DNA of 64,000 nt, taken from contig JARWIR010000031.1 of NCBI GenBank assembly GCA_029959085.1, positions 310,001 to 374,000 on the forward strand. The letters run 5' to 3'. The translations under genes were made by a program, and so were the position numbers. Below, in pieces: positions 11,024 through 20,721 of the stretch (the first letter of the stretch is position 1; each line of letters opens with the position of its first letter). The notes below the pieces were generated by a model. That model had not been told where the DNA came from. It saw nothing but the letters and a program-made list of their open reading frames with translations, and did not search any database. The DNA comes from Nemophila menziesii. Lineage: Eukaryota; Streptophyta; Magnoliopsida; Boraginales; Hydrophyllaceae.

Positions 11024-11491
11024 ATGACTAACAGATCTGAAGCTATGGAATACAAGAGAAAGTGCTCAATCCTTGGGAAGAATAAGAAATTGCCTGGGGC
11101 CACCATTGAAAAACCCATCAATCTTGATGAGGTTTCTGAAGAATCAAAAGAAAAGGCACCAGCACAAGCACTACCAAAGAAGAGATTAACTGCTAGAATG
11201 TCCATACCATCAAGGAGGCCTTTGAAGAAAATAAAAATCCAAGACCAAGGTTCTTCTACCTCTTCCTCTGAAATTGTTTATGATCTTCCTCCTTGGGCTC
11301 TCAAGTTACAGAACGAAGTTGAAAGACTACGCGAAGATAACAAAGATCTTTGGATAGAAGTCATGCAGTTGGAGTCACAAGTAGAAGATTTAACTATGGT
11401 TAAGGATATTGATGATTATACCGATCCCTCAGCTTCGGATGATGAGGATGATATGATGGATCTCTATGGCCAGCCAGGTAGGTCATTCTAA
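11024..11491 (+). CDS. Element 1 short accessory ORF
   Basis: The ORF has 155 codons from ATG 11024; a GTG five codons earlier is not a likely plant start. The product starts M-T-N-R, then Y-K-R-K-C-S-I-L-G-K-N-K and T-I-E-K-P-I-N-L-D-E. It has a basic A-R-M-S-I-P-S-R region, a Ser-rich I-Q-D-Q-G-S-S stretch, a predicted coiled coil around residues 95-130 (P-P-W-A-L-K-L-Q...), and an acidic tail ending D-D-M-M-D-L-Y-G-Q. No signal peptide or membrane segment is visible, so it does not look like an envelope protein. Related copies at 55126-55592 and 60263-60715 show that it is a real conserved gene of this element group. Function unknown; a nuclear or RNA-associated role would be a guess. Confidence 0.75.
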   Translation: MTNRSEAMEYKRKCSILGKNKKLPGATIEKPINLDEVSEESKEKAPAQALPKKRLTARMSIPSRRPLKKIKIQDQGSSTSSSEIVYDLPPWALKLQNEVERLREDNKDLWIEVMQLESQVEDLTMVKDIDDYTDPSASDDEDDMMDLYGQPGRSF

Positions 11492-13005
11492 TTTTTCTTA
11501 ATAGGTTGTATGCATTAGGTAGTTTAGTTAGTTTTATTTTAAATTTTATTCCATGCTTGAGTCTTTTTCGAGTCGTGGGGACACGGATCACTTTTGAGTT
11601 GGGGGTGGGGATTCGTTGTCCTCATCTTCTTTTCGTTTTTGCATAAAATTTAAAATTTTTAGGTTGAATTAAGGCATAGAATATCTTGAATGTACCTATT
11701 TGAGCATGATTTTATTATGTCAATGATAGTAAGTAGTATGCTTTTGAAAGATGCAACAAATTTGTTTACATGCATGTATGAAAACAGGAAATAAAATATA
11801 GAAAAGTTAATGAGCAATGCTAAGAAATCACGTTGAAACTTAGGAATAGTTATTTGGTGTGTAGAACGTGAGGTTTAAAATTAGTTGAAAACCCACTTGC
11901 CTATGAGCTAATAATGAAAAATTAACGAAATCCGGTAGTTAGAAAAATGACTAAGGCAGTTCTTTCATGATAAAACATTGAAGCCTTTAGACTTTCTCAC
12001 CCTCTTGTTTGATATTGTTATTTATCCGTCTTAGCCCCTCTGAGCCTTTCTAAAGCCTTTTATTTGAAACACATTATAATCCATACCCTAGTTTGTAGGA
12101 CTTATCTGTATGACCCGCACTCGAATCGCAAAACCTGAGACAAACTCGTTTTAGAGCTTGAGTTTGGGGTGGTGGGTTTCATTATTAGGGAACTTTGGGA
12201 ATTTGGGAATTATCTTTGTGATTTTCTTGATGATGAATTGTTATTATTGTAACCCTTTGTCGGGGTAATAGTGAATGAAAAAGAAGCTACTGGCTAATTT
12301 TGCCAACAAGGGCATAAAAAGAAAGAATATATATATGGTACAATAGTGTGATATATCAACATCAAAAGGGAATCATAACTATACAAAAGAAAAAAACAAT
12401 TGATGTGAAAAGAGAATATATATTCGGACCGGCAAAGTGGATTTTATATCATCAAAGGTTTTAATTGGGATTATTGGGGATGCACATTAAAAAGCATCAA
12501 TAAATTGGGTTGAGTGAGAACATCTTCGAGTGAAAACTCAAGCTCTAGGGCGATTCGTTGATGGCTAGTGAGGAGAGAGCCAAAAGCTCACTTTTCATTA
12601 TCCAAATATACCACACCCGTCCTTAAGCCAAGTTATAACCAAGACCTTAGGATTTCTAACTACTAGATGGAGAAACAATTGAGCTATTAGGTAGTAGGTA
12701 AGTGGACTATTGGATGCTGTATTTGGGACCTATGAACAACCTATAGCCATTAACCTGAACTAAGTTATCATCCTCTCCTTCTGGCATTGCGAAATTAATC
12801 TTAACTTGAATTTATGGATTGTTGATTACATGTGTATCAGGCATATTTGTGCATTATTTATTGAGCATTACTACATGAGATTTTTTGGATTTTATGCTCT
12901 AGGATAATTCATTATATTCTGTTCTTGTTCTCCTCCGACTTCTTCTTGTTTATTTTGACTACCCTACTGTTCTTTACTTTTATTGTATCGGGACGATACA
13001 ACTTT
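11492..13005 (+). other. Element 1 3' region with conserved non-coding blocks
   Basis: About 1.5 kb without a gene. 'gagtctttttcgagtcgtgg' (about 11560) is kept in all six elements. PPT-like words 'tttgagttgggggt' (about 11595) and 'gagtttggggtggtggg' (about 12163) recur. The block 12530-12600 ('ggcgattcgttgatggctag', 'gaggagagagccaaaagctc') is conserved at the same relative place in elements 2, 4, 5 and 6 and weakly in 3. Confidence 0.75.
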
Positions 13006-13018
13006 GAGTTGGGGGTCT
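13006..13018 (+). other. Element 1 polypurine tract
   Basis: GAGTTGGGGGTCT directly precedes the 3' LTR start at 13019. It is the expected second-strand primer site, and the same sequence borders the LTRs of elements 2, 4 and 5. Confidence 0.85.
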
Positions 13019-14502
13019 TGATGTCTCCTCATTTGTGATAATAAAATCTACTCATGAGACATCATTTTAGGCTTATTTATTAGTTTATAGGTTGATTTTA
13101 GCTTAGTTTAGTGCACTTTCCTATTTTGGGTCTTGATTTAGTAGCATAATATTTTTAGAGCATATTGGGTTCAATTCTTTATTTAGTGTGAAGCTTTAAA
13201 GATAATTATGTAGATTAATTAGAGTCCAAGTAAAAGACAACAACTTATGGAAAGAGAAATTGGAGATAAGGAAACAAAAGCTAAAAAGATGGAAAAGGAA
13301 AAGCTGCCTAAATCTGGGATTCTGAATACACGTCTAAAGATGTGCGTTTTTACCTAAGAAATAGGCCAATTTTGGTAATTTTCTTCTTTGGGGTCAAGAT
13401 AATTCTGTTGCGAGTCTTTTGGTATATTATGGAGCTCAATCCGACCAATAACGAAGAAGATACGCTCAAAACGGTCCAGCAGTGTTTATCTTTATTTCCT
13501 TACGAATTTGAGTTGGGCTAGGAGTCTATTACTTAACTTATCTCTAAAGAAACGAATTAGGTCAACCTATACACTATAAATACAGCCTCTTAACACTCTT
13601 AAATCATCCTTGGTGAAACCTTAAACCAAGAGGAAGCTTACAACACAAGAGAGAAGTCTGGAAGGAGCTGTCATCAACAATGTCTTCTTCTACCTTTAGA
13701 TTTGTAATTTCTTTCTTTTCTTTCATGAACTAATTTTCTTTAGCTTGAGTTTTAGCATAAATGTATGAACCCTAGTTTTGATTGACATCTATCTAATTTG
13801 GGAATTTAATGTTTTAAATAGAATTATAGTTTTTATTCTCTGTTTATGTGTTTGGATTTATATTCTGTGTTCTTGTGGACTGCAGCCATTAGAATTACCA
13901 TCTAGTAATTAGGTCACCATTGACAACGGTGTTTAATTGCATGTTTAGCACATAACGTCTAGTATTAGGTCTGATCTGACAACCCAACCTAGCTAGATAA
14001 TCACTATGGTTTAGTTCTTGTGACTATTTACCAATTACAGGAAAAGTTTGCTTAGGAAGCCTTATTGACACAGGTAAATCCTATTTTAAACTACCGATAG
14101 CGAATTGAGACCGATTAGGGAAATACTACATAATTCACCCTTACATGTTTAGAACGGCAAAACTAGTGGGGATTACATGCTAATAACTTAAGCTATATTC
14201 TCATATCACTTATCTTTCGTATTTATTTTCTGTCTTTTAATTCTTAGTTTTAGTTTAGTTAATTATTTTCTCAATCCATCTTTATCTGTCTTTACTTTTA
14301 CTTGCGTTTAGTTGTTCTATCTTTAATTTATTTGCACTTGGTATTTGCATAAGATTCTCCTAACCTCTGTAGTCTCTGCGGAACGAATCTTAATCTTTTA
14401 ACTAAAACTTGCATACGATCTGTATACTTGCAGAACTGTGTAGTTTAGGGTGTTATTTAAACGTTAATTATATCTTATTTTATCACACCCTAGGCCCCAC
14501 CA
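13019..14502 (+). repeat. Element 1 3' LTR
   Basis: Full-length 1484-bp LTR from TGATGTCTCC to CCCCACCA, with TATA box 13575-13582. It retains the roughly 496 bp lost from the 5' LTR. TSD GGGAG follows. Confidence 0.95.
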
Positions 14503-14507
14503 GGGAG

Positions 14508-14923
14508 TCATGCCTATTGAAGACTCCATTATTTGCAAAAAATATTTCAAAAGTTACATTTATCTTGTGCTTCATGCACAATGTGAGGAGGAGTCATGTA
14601 TTTTGAGGACTCCATATGTGATTCATTTCTTTTCTTGATCACGGTCTCTTTCTGCATAATTTGTCACCATTAGCATAAAGTCTTTTCTAAATTAGACTCT
14701 ATATATTTCCATGTGGAAAATTACTTTCTCTCATTTTTAAATCATCTTCAAATTGCATCCTTCTATTGAAAACATTAGCACCAAGATATTTCCTTCCCTT
14801 TTATTTTCGAAATCATTTGCATTCTTGTCATATCTTTGTATGGTGTTGAATATTGATCGTCTTGTTAAATTATCTCTTATGATAGATCGCTTGTTTATAA
14901 CATCTATCTTGTAGAAATAGTCT
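14508..14923 (+). other. Flank continuing the Copia remnant, unassigned
   Basis: This is the sequence that joined 3691 before element 1 arrived. Two similar units, 'gagtcatgcctattgaagactccat' near 14506 and 'gagtcatgtattttgaggactccat' near 14590, each follow a purine-rich word. It may be the 3' untranslated part or LTR of the Copia remnant. No gene is seen. Confidence 0.35.
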
Positions 14924-15540
14924 CACTACAAGAGAAGGATTTATAGTTAGGGTGTAGTTCTTACAAAGGAAATAATAGGCAACCTTGCAACTAAAAAATA
15001 GTATCCCGAATTAAAACGGTAACCCATTTTTCTTGCAAAATTGTTTTACCATTTTCTGTTAGACCTTAGAGAAAGTCAGAGATAATCGACAACCATGTCA
15101 ACATGCATGCCAGGATTTTGACTCAAATCGGGTATCCTTTTTTAGGAGAAAAACGTTATAACGTTTTTGGTAAAATAGGCGTCTGATTTTTGTCAGTTGG
15201 ATCACTAAATGCACAACAAACAAGTAGTACGATCCAGCTAAATCGGTATCCCGTTTTTATGAGAAAAACTTTATACCGTTTGTTGGTAAAGTGAAATCCA
15301 AATTTACAACATAAGGGGTATCATCAAAGAATATATAAACCCCATTTAAAGAGAGATTTAACTACAACTTCAACCTCCATATCTACTATATTTTGAAGCA
15401 TTCAATTCAAGCTCACTTAATCACTTCTCAAGTATTCAAAATTATCTATTCTCATAATCTTTGCAAGCTTTATTTTATCGTTGATTTATTATCTCTTCAA
15501 GGAGTGGAATAGTATTTTTAACCCATATTTAAACACATAT
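14924..15540 (+). mobile_element. CACTA-like transposon end (fragment)
   Basis: It starts CACTACAAGAGAAGG, close to the plant CACTA (En/Spm) terminus CACTACAAGAAAA. Three related subterminal units with 'cggtatccc...gagaaaaac...ttggtaaa' follow at about 15015, 15130 and 15245. No opposite terminus was found after element 2, so only one end is visible. Confidence 0.55.
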
Positions 15541-15545
15541 CATAA

Positions 15546-17082
15546 TGGTGTCGCCTAGGGTGTGATAAAAAATAAGATAAATAAAGTCTAGAAAACTACG
15601 CACTCTCACCCTAGACAGGCACAGTACTGCAAGTATTACAAGACGTATGCAAGTTTTAGTTAGTAAGTTGAGTTCGTTCTCAGGGACTTAAGTGTGCTAG
15701 TCGAATAGGTAACAATAACGAGTAAGCAATAATTAATTAAAAGACAGAAAATTAATGGAATAGAATTCGAAATTAACTAATTAAAACTAGGAAAATAAAG
15801 ACAACAAAATAAAATACGAAGAATATGAGATGAGAAATATAGCTTAGGTTTTGTTAGTATGCACTAATCCTTCTAATTCTTTTTATTAGATCTAGTTAAT
15901 AAGGGAGAATATTAGCTCTTGTATACTTAGTCAGGATTCTAAATTCCCATTCCTTAGACCTTGAGAGCGACTAAGGGGGCTACGGACACACCATGAGGCT
16001 GGTTCAAATAGGGTTATCAAACGCTACTAAGGCCCTAAGCAATCAATTTCCATACATGGTGATAGTGATTAATTCATACCCTAATGACTATCTAGTTAGA
16101 ATCAATTTTGTCAGGACTAATATCGACACTAGACGTTATGTGGTGTTTCAATAATTAAACACCCAGTTAAGGTGACCATCTAATTACTATTAAGAAAGCC
16201 TAAAGTGATCAGTTCTAGGACAGACAATAAATCAAGACACATAAACAAATATAAAGGTAAGAAGCTAATATCAGATTAAAACATGTAATTCCAAAAGAAA
16301 GTTAGATAGAAGAATTAGAATTCATAGATTATACATGATGCAAAACCCAAGCTATGGGGAGTTTAGTTCATACCTGATGGAAATAAACTAAAAGAAATTA
16401 CAAAAGACATCATCTTGCTCTCTACAATAAACTGGAAGAATAAAACCTTAAGAACTAATTACTATGAGGCAAGGATGATTTACAAGTGATATAAGAGTGT
16501 ATTAATAGGTGTTTAGAAGACCTAATTCGTTTTCTTGAAGGTGAGGTTAAGTATTGGACTCCAAGCCCAACTCAAATTCGTAACCCTAAAAACATGCAAT
16601 CAGGCCCGTTTTTCTTTTGGTCCTAGCAGCTTCAGTTTTAGTCCGTTTGATGCGTATGAATATACCAAATTCATCGTCTCGGAAAGATCTTCAACTTTGT
16701 TCTTGACCGTTTCTCCAAATTCCTCACCGATTTTGAGATATAAGCTGATTTGTGGTTGTAGGTGCAGAAATTCAGGATTAAGGCAGGTTTTCCTTTTCCA
16801 TGTTTTTAGCTTTTCTTTCCTTTATCTCCAATTACCATGCTTATCTCTTTCCATATCTTGTAGTCTTTGACTTGGACTCTAATTAATCTCCATAATTATC
16901 TTTAAAGCTTCACACTAAATAAATAATTAAACCCAATATGCTCTAAAAATATTATTTTACTAAATCAAGACTCAAAATAGGAAAGTGCACTATTTCTCAA
17001 GAAAATCGACTATTACGACTTCTAAATCACTAAAAATTATATCTCATCCTAATATAAATCTATCACAAATGAGGAGACATCA
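15546..17082 (-). repeat. Element 2 3' LTR
   Basis: 1537 bp, read in the sense direction from TGATGTCTCCTC (17082) to GGCGACACCA (15546). The TATA position reads 'tattaata' here instead of 'tatttata'. It differs from the other LTR at a few positions per 100 bp by eye. Confidence 0.95.
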
Positions 17083-18696
17083 AGACCCCCAACTCAAAGT
17101 TGTATCGTCCCGATAGAATAAAGATAAAAACAAAGGGAAGTCTATAAATACACACTTATGAAATTTTCAACACAATGGGAAGAACATAGCAGAATATATA
17201 GAATAATCCTAAAGCAACAACTCAGAAAATTTAATGCAATAATGTTCATAAACTACATACCTGTACACTTCATATCCACAGTCAACACGGCTTGAATTCA
17301 AGATCAGATTAGTTTCGCGATGTAAGAAGGATTGGGACTTTAATCAGTTCCCCAAGAAAGCTATAGATTATTCATCGAACTTCACTAGTATTCAAAGGTC
17401 CACTTAACTACTCTCTAATGGCTCAATCACTTCTCGATTACATAGCAAAGAATCAAAAGGTCTTTAAGGTTGTAATGTAGGCTTTTGGCTAATTACAACC
17501 TTAAAGAATCAAAGAATCACTGGTATGATTGTATATTTGGATAATTTAGAGTGAGCTTTTGGCTCTCTCCTCACTAGCCATCAACGAATCGCCCTAGAGC
17601 TTGAGTTACTTTCATAAAACGTTTCTCACTCAACCCAATGAATTCTTTGATGCACAATTTAGCATCCCCAATAACCCAATTAAAGCATAAGATGTTCACA
17701 TAAAAATTCCACTTTGCCGATCCGAATATATATATTTTTCCTTTTCAAATCAATTTTTATATAGCTATGACTCTCTTTTTGTGTTGAGATATCACGCTAT
17801 TTTCTCATATATATATATTTTTCGTTTAATGCCCTTGTTGGCAAATTTAGCTCGTAGCTTCTTTTTCATTCACTATTACCCCGGCAAAGGGTTACAAAAA
17901 ATCTGTGAATCATCATCAATATAAAGAACAGAGCACAATTAATAAGCTCAAAAGTCCCATCCCAATAACAATTCCCATAATGGTATACCCACCACCCCAA
18001 ACTCAAGCTCTAAAACAATTGTCTATGCATCGTGATTCGAGTGCGGGTCATACGGAAAAGTCCTATAATCTAAAGGGATGTGGCTTATAATGTTCCAATA
18101 AAAAGATTTAGAAAGGCTAGAAGGGGCTGAGAAGGATATAGCATATAAAAACAAAAATTACAAGGTGAGAAGGTATAAAAAGGCTTCAAGTGGCTTCAAT
18201 TATTAAAGAACCGCCTTAATCACTTTCTACACTATGTAATTTCGTTATTTTCTTACCTTTAGCACTTTCATCAAATGGGTTTGTCAACTAGCTTGGATCT
18301 CACGGCCTACACACTTCTCAAGGTTCCCTGAGATCGAACATACTTTCTATCGCATTGCTCACTAATCTTTTCTTTACTATCAACATGTGTTTTCCTGCAA
18401 ATACTCAAAGCATACAAATAACATAGCTCATAAACATATTACTTTCTATCATCAATTCACTGAGCTTATGCTTTCAAGTTATTAAACACACTCTACATCT
18501 AATTCCCATGTATCAAAAATTTTAATTTCTACCTAAAACAGAAAAATGGAGATGAGAGACAACGAATCCCCACACTCCCAACTCAAAAATGAGCCGTGTC
18601 CCCACGACTCGAAAAAGACTCGAAACAGAAATTAAAATTAGCAGATAAAAGCATTTACAAAAATGGTAAGGAAGAAAGAGAACATACTCTCGAGGC
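17083..18696 (-). other. Element 2 polypurine tract and 3' region
   Basis: The polypurine tract (reverse of 'agacccccaactcaaag', 17083-17099) borders the LTR. The rest is non-coding. It has PPT-like words at about 17990 and 18570, the conserved block near 17550-17610, and 'cgactcgaaaaagactcg' near 18605. Confidence 0.8.
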
Positions 18697-19913
18697 TTAT
18701 TGCCTCGCATTATTGACATCCAAGGTAGGATTTGCTTGATCTTTCGTTAATTGCTCAAGGAGTTTCATGATGTGCACTTGATTAGCGTTGATTTGTGCCA
18801 CATCGTTGACTAAAGAAGTTTGAGCTGCCTCGAATTTGTTTAAACACTCCTCCATCTTCTCTTGCCAACTTTGCTCCTTTTCTTCTTCTTTCGAGACTTG
18901 CGTAACACCTGCTTTTCGGAAGACATCTTTGATCCAAGCATTATCAATATAATTCGTCTTAAACTCGAGTTTCTCTTCTTCACCCAATGTAACATTCGCT
19001 TTTCGCACAAGACACGTGATCATAGTAGGGAATTTAACATTATAAACTGATTTGGGAGAGACCGAAAATCGCATCACCTCCTCATAGATCAACTATGCCA
19101 CATCCACTTCTTCTCCTCTCAAAATACAATCCAAAAGTAAAGCGTTCTTCTTAGTCACATCCAAAGTTCGTGTGTTTCCAAAGACAATAGGAATAAGGAA
19201 ATTGTGCCAAACTCTCGCATCCGGTTGAAGATATTTGTAAGGCCAAGGTGCCTTCAATTCTCCCTTATGTGATTGCACTTTCTCCTTGTCTAAAACATGC
19301 TCAAAAAGTAATTCCTCATCAAATATTTTTCGTTTAGAAACCGCTTCATCATATTTTCAATATCCAATTAATTTCTTAAACTTGAAGTGGTTTCTAATCT
19401 CATTAACTGTGAAAGGAACTAGCTTTCCTCTAATCGGAACACAACCTTTACTATCTCGGCTAAAGAGGCCTAAATAGAATTCCAAAACTAACTCATGAAA
19501 TAATTCAGAACGTCTTACCATGAACGTAGACCAACCCAATTTCGCACCAAGCTCTAAGAATCTCTTGTATTCTCCTGTACCAACTTCTTCCTTGAATACT
19601 TTCTCATAAGCAAAAGGTAGTTCTTTTTATTGTTTTTTGCAGAAGCTATCAAGGCCTTTGAAGCTTCCTCTTTTTCCATGGGTGTAGGACCTTTCAAGGG
19701 TGGAAGTTGTGTTTTCTCCTTTGCATAAAAGTAGAGCTTTTTACCATTACGATCAAACAAAGCCATCGTACCTCTATCTTCAACATCGTTTTTAACCTTT
19801 GATTTAGAACTAGAACCTTTGTTATTTGATTTCTTCTCAACTGAACCCAAAACCTTGCTTTTCTTCACCTCCCTCTTGTTGGCTAATATCTCTGTTCTAT
19901 TAGTCATCCTCAA
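18697..19913 (-). pseudogene. Element 2 long accessory ORF, broken
   Basis: Homologous throughout to the intact 400-codon ORF of element 4. It starts M-R-M-T-N-R-T-E-I-L and includes L-V-L-E-F-Y-L-G-L-F-S-R-D, R-G-K-L-V-P-F-T-V, A-R-V-W-H-N-F-L, A-L-L-L-D-C-I-L-R-G-E-E-V-D-V and F-P-T-M-I-T-C-L-V. The pattern resembles the Pfam 'putative plant transposon protein' domain, and a C-terminal coiled coil follows. Breaks: a frameshift near 19630, a TGA at 19354-19356, and a TAG for Gln at 19093-19095. Function unknown. Confidence 0.85.
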
Positions 19914-20310
19914 TTAACCCCCAACTCAAAGCTTTAACAACTCTTGAAATTTGAACTTGTGAATTTTTGGTTGAACAAGCTTGATTTGGCTTAGGAAAGA
20001 TGAATGACTGATGAATCTCTATGTGGGTAAGGTGGATTTTTTATGGGTTGGCTTGGATTTAAGAAATTGTAGGATGAATATTGAAAATTTGAGCTCTTGA
20101 TTCTTCAATTTAATGTGTTTGGTGAGGATTGGGTGCTTGAATCTACTTTGTAATGAGGTGGAGAGAAGATTTGATGTGTTTTTCTTGATGATTGGGTAGT
20201 GTTTTGATGATTGGTGAAGGTTTTTATGAGCTTTAATGGAGTTGGGAGAGGTTTGGAGAAGAAAGAGAGGCTTGAGGTTTAATAAATTCGGAATAATAAG
20301 CATTATCCCT
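19914..20310 (-). other. Element 2 leader of the accessory ORF
   Basis: About 400 nt of sense-strand CA/CT-rich sequence ('catcaaaacac', 'ctctccc', 'ttcaccaatcatc'), like the leaders of elements 1, 4, 5 and 6. The word 'ctttgagttgggggttaatt' lies just before the start codon. No ORF is accepted here. Confidence 0.5.
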
Positions 20311-20319
20311 CTTTTATAA
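20311..20319 (-). promoter_or_regulatory. Putative internal TATA box, element 2
   Basis: The sense strand reads TTATAAAAG followed by AGGG, between the palindrome array and the CA/CT-rich leader. This is the best TATA match of the group together with element 6. Activity is inferred. Confidence 0.5.
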
Positions 20320-20346
20320 GCTCCAATCCGCACTTTTCTCTCTCTA

Positions 20347-20503
20347 GTCGGCGCGGCGCGGTATACCGGGCATAACCTCCGGTACCGGAACTTCTGTTGC
20401 TCCAAAATTTTTCGTCTCGTCAATAAACACGCGCCACATACCCGTGACACGGGTTTTTTGATCCCGCGGTATACCGGGGATGAGGTCCGGTATAACGGCC
20501 TGA
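20347..20503 (-). repeat. GC-rich palindromic array, element 2 (short)
   Basis: Contains GCGGTATACCGG twice, 'tccggtaccgg', 'tccggtataacgg' and the inverted repeat CCCGTGACACGGG (20441-20453) beside a T-run. It is about one and a half units, the shortest array of the six. Confidence 0.82.
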
Positions 20504-20721
20504 TGGTCAGAATTTTCCGAAACATTTGTTTTCTCATCCCGAACTCGATTTCTCCAATACCTAAGCATCAAAACCTTTCTCAAATATGCAATATCAACTA
20601 AAAACAACTAACCTAAACATAAACTAAAAACGTAAAAGACACAAAAACTTAAAAATTTGCGTGTTGTCTCCCGTACAGCACTTTTGTTTAACGTCTTTCA
20701 AAGTTAGACGTGTTACCTCTA

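Larger units (their letters stand above)
3697..14502 (+). mobile_element. Element 1: nearly complete Athila-type Ty3/gypsy retrotransposon
   Basis: Both ends are defined. A 5-bp target duplication GGGAG flanks it at 3692-3696 and 14503-14507, and the LTRs start TGATGTCTCC and end in CA. Order inside: primer site, gag, protease, RT, RNase H, integrase, palindrome array, TATA-like box, small accessory ORF, long 3' region, polypurine tract. Gag-pol is interrupted by three nonsense codons (5060, 6809, 9432) and one frameshift (about 7908-7913). The two LTRs differ by roughly ten substitutions in the first 450 aligned bases by eye, so insertion is fairly recent. Known for Athila elements: a tRNA-Asp primer and an extra ORF after pol, both seen here. 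Confidence 0.95.

Noticed and set aside
18697..19913. Envelope-like protein as the accessory product
   Set aside because: No signal peptide, no transmembrane segment, no cysteine-rich ectodomain; the domain resembles the putative plant transposon protein family instead.
20019..20607. Minus-strand ORFs over leader and array of element 2
   Set aside because: They span the TATA-like box, leader and palindromes; no similarity between elements at protein level.
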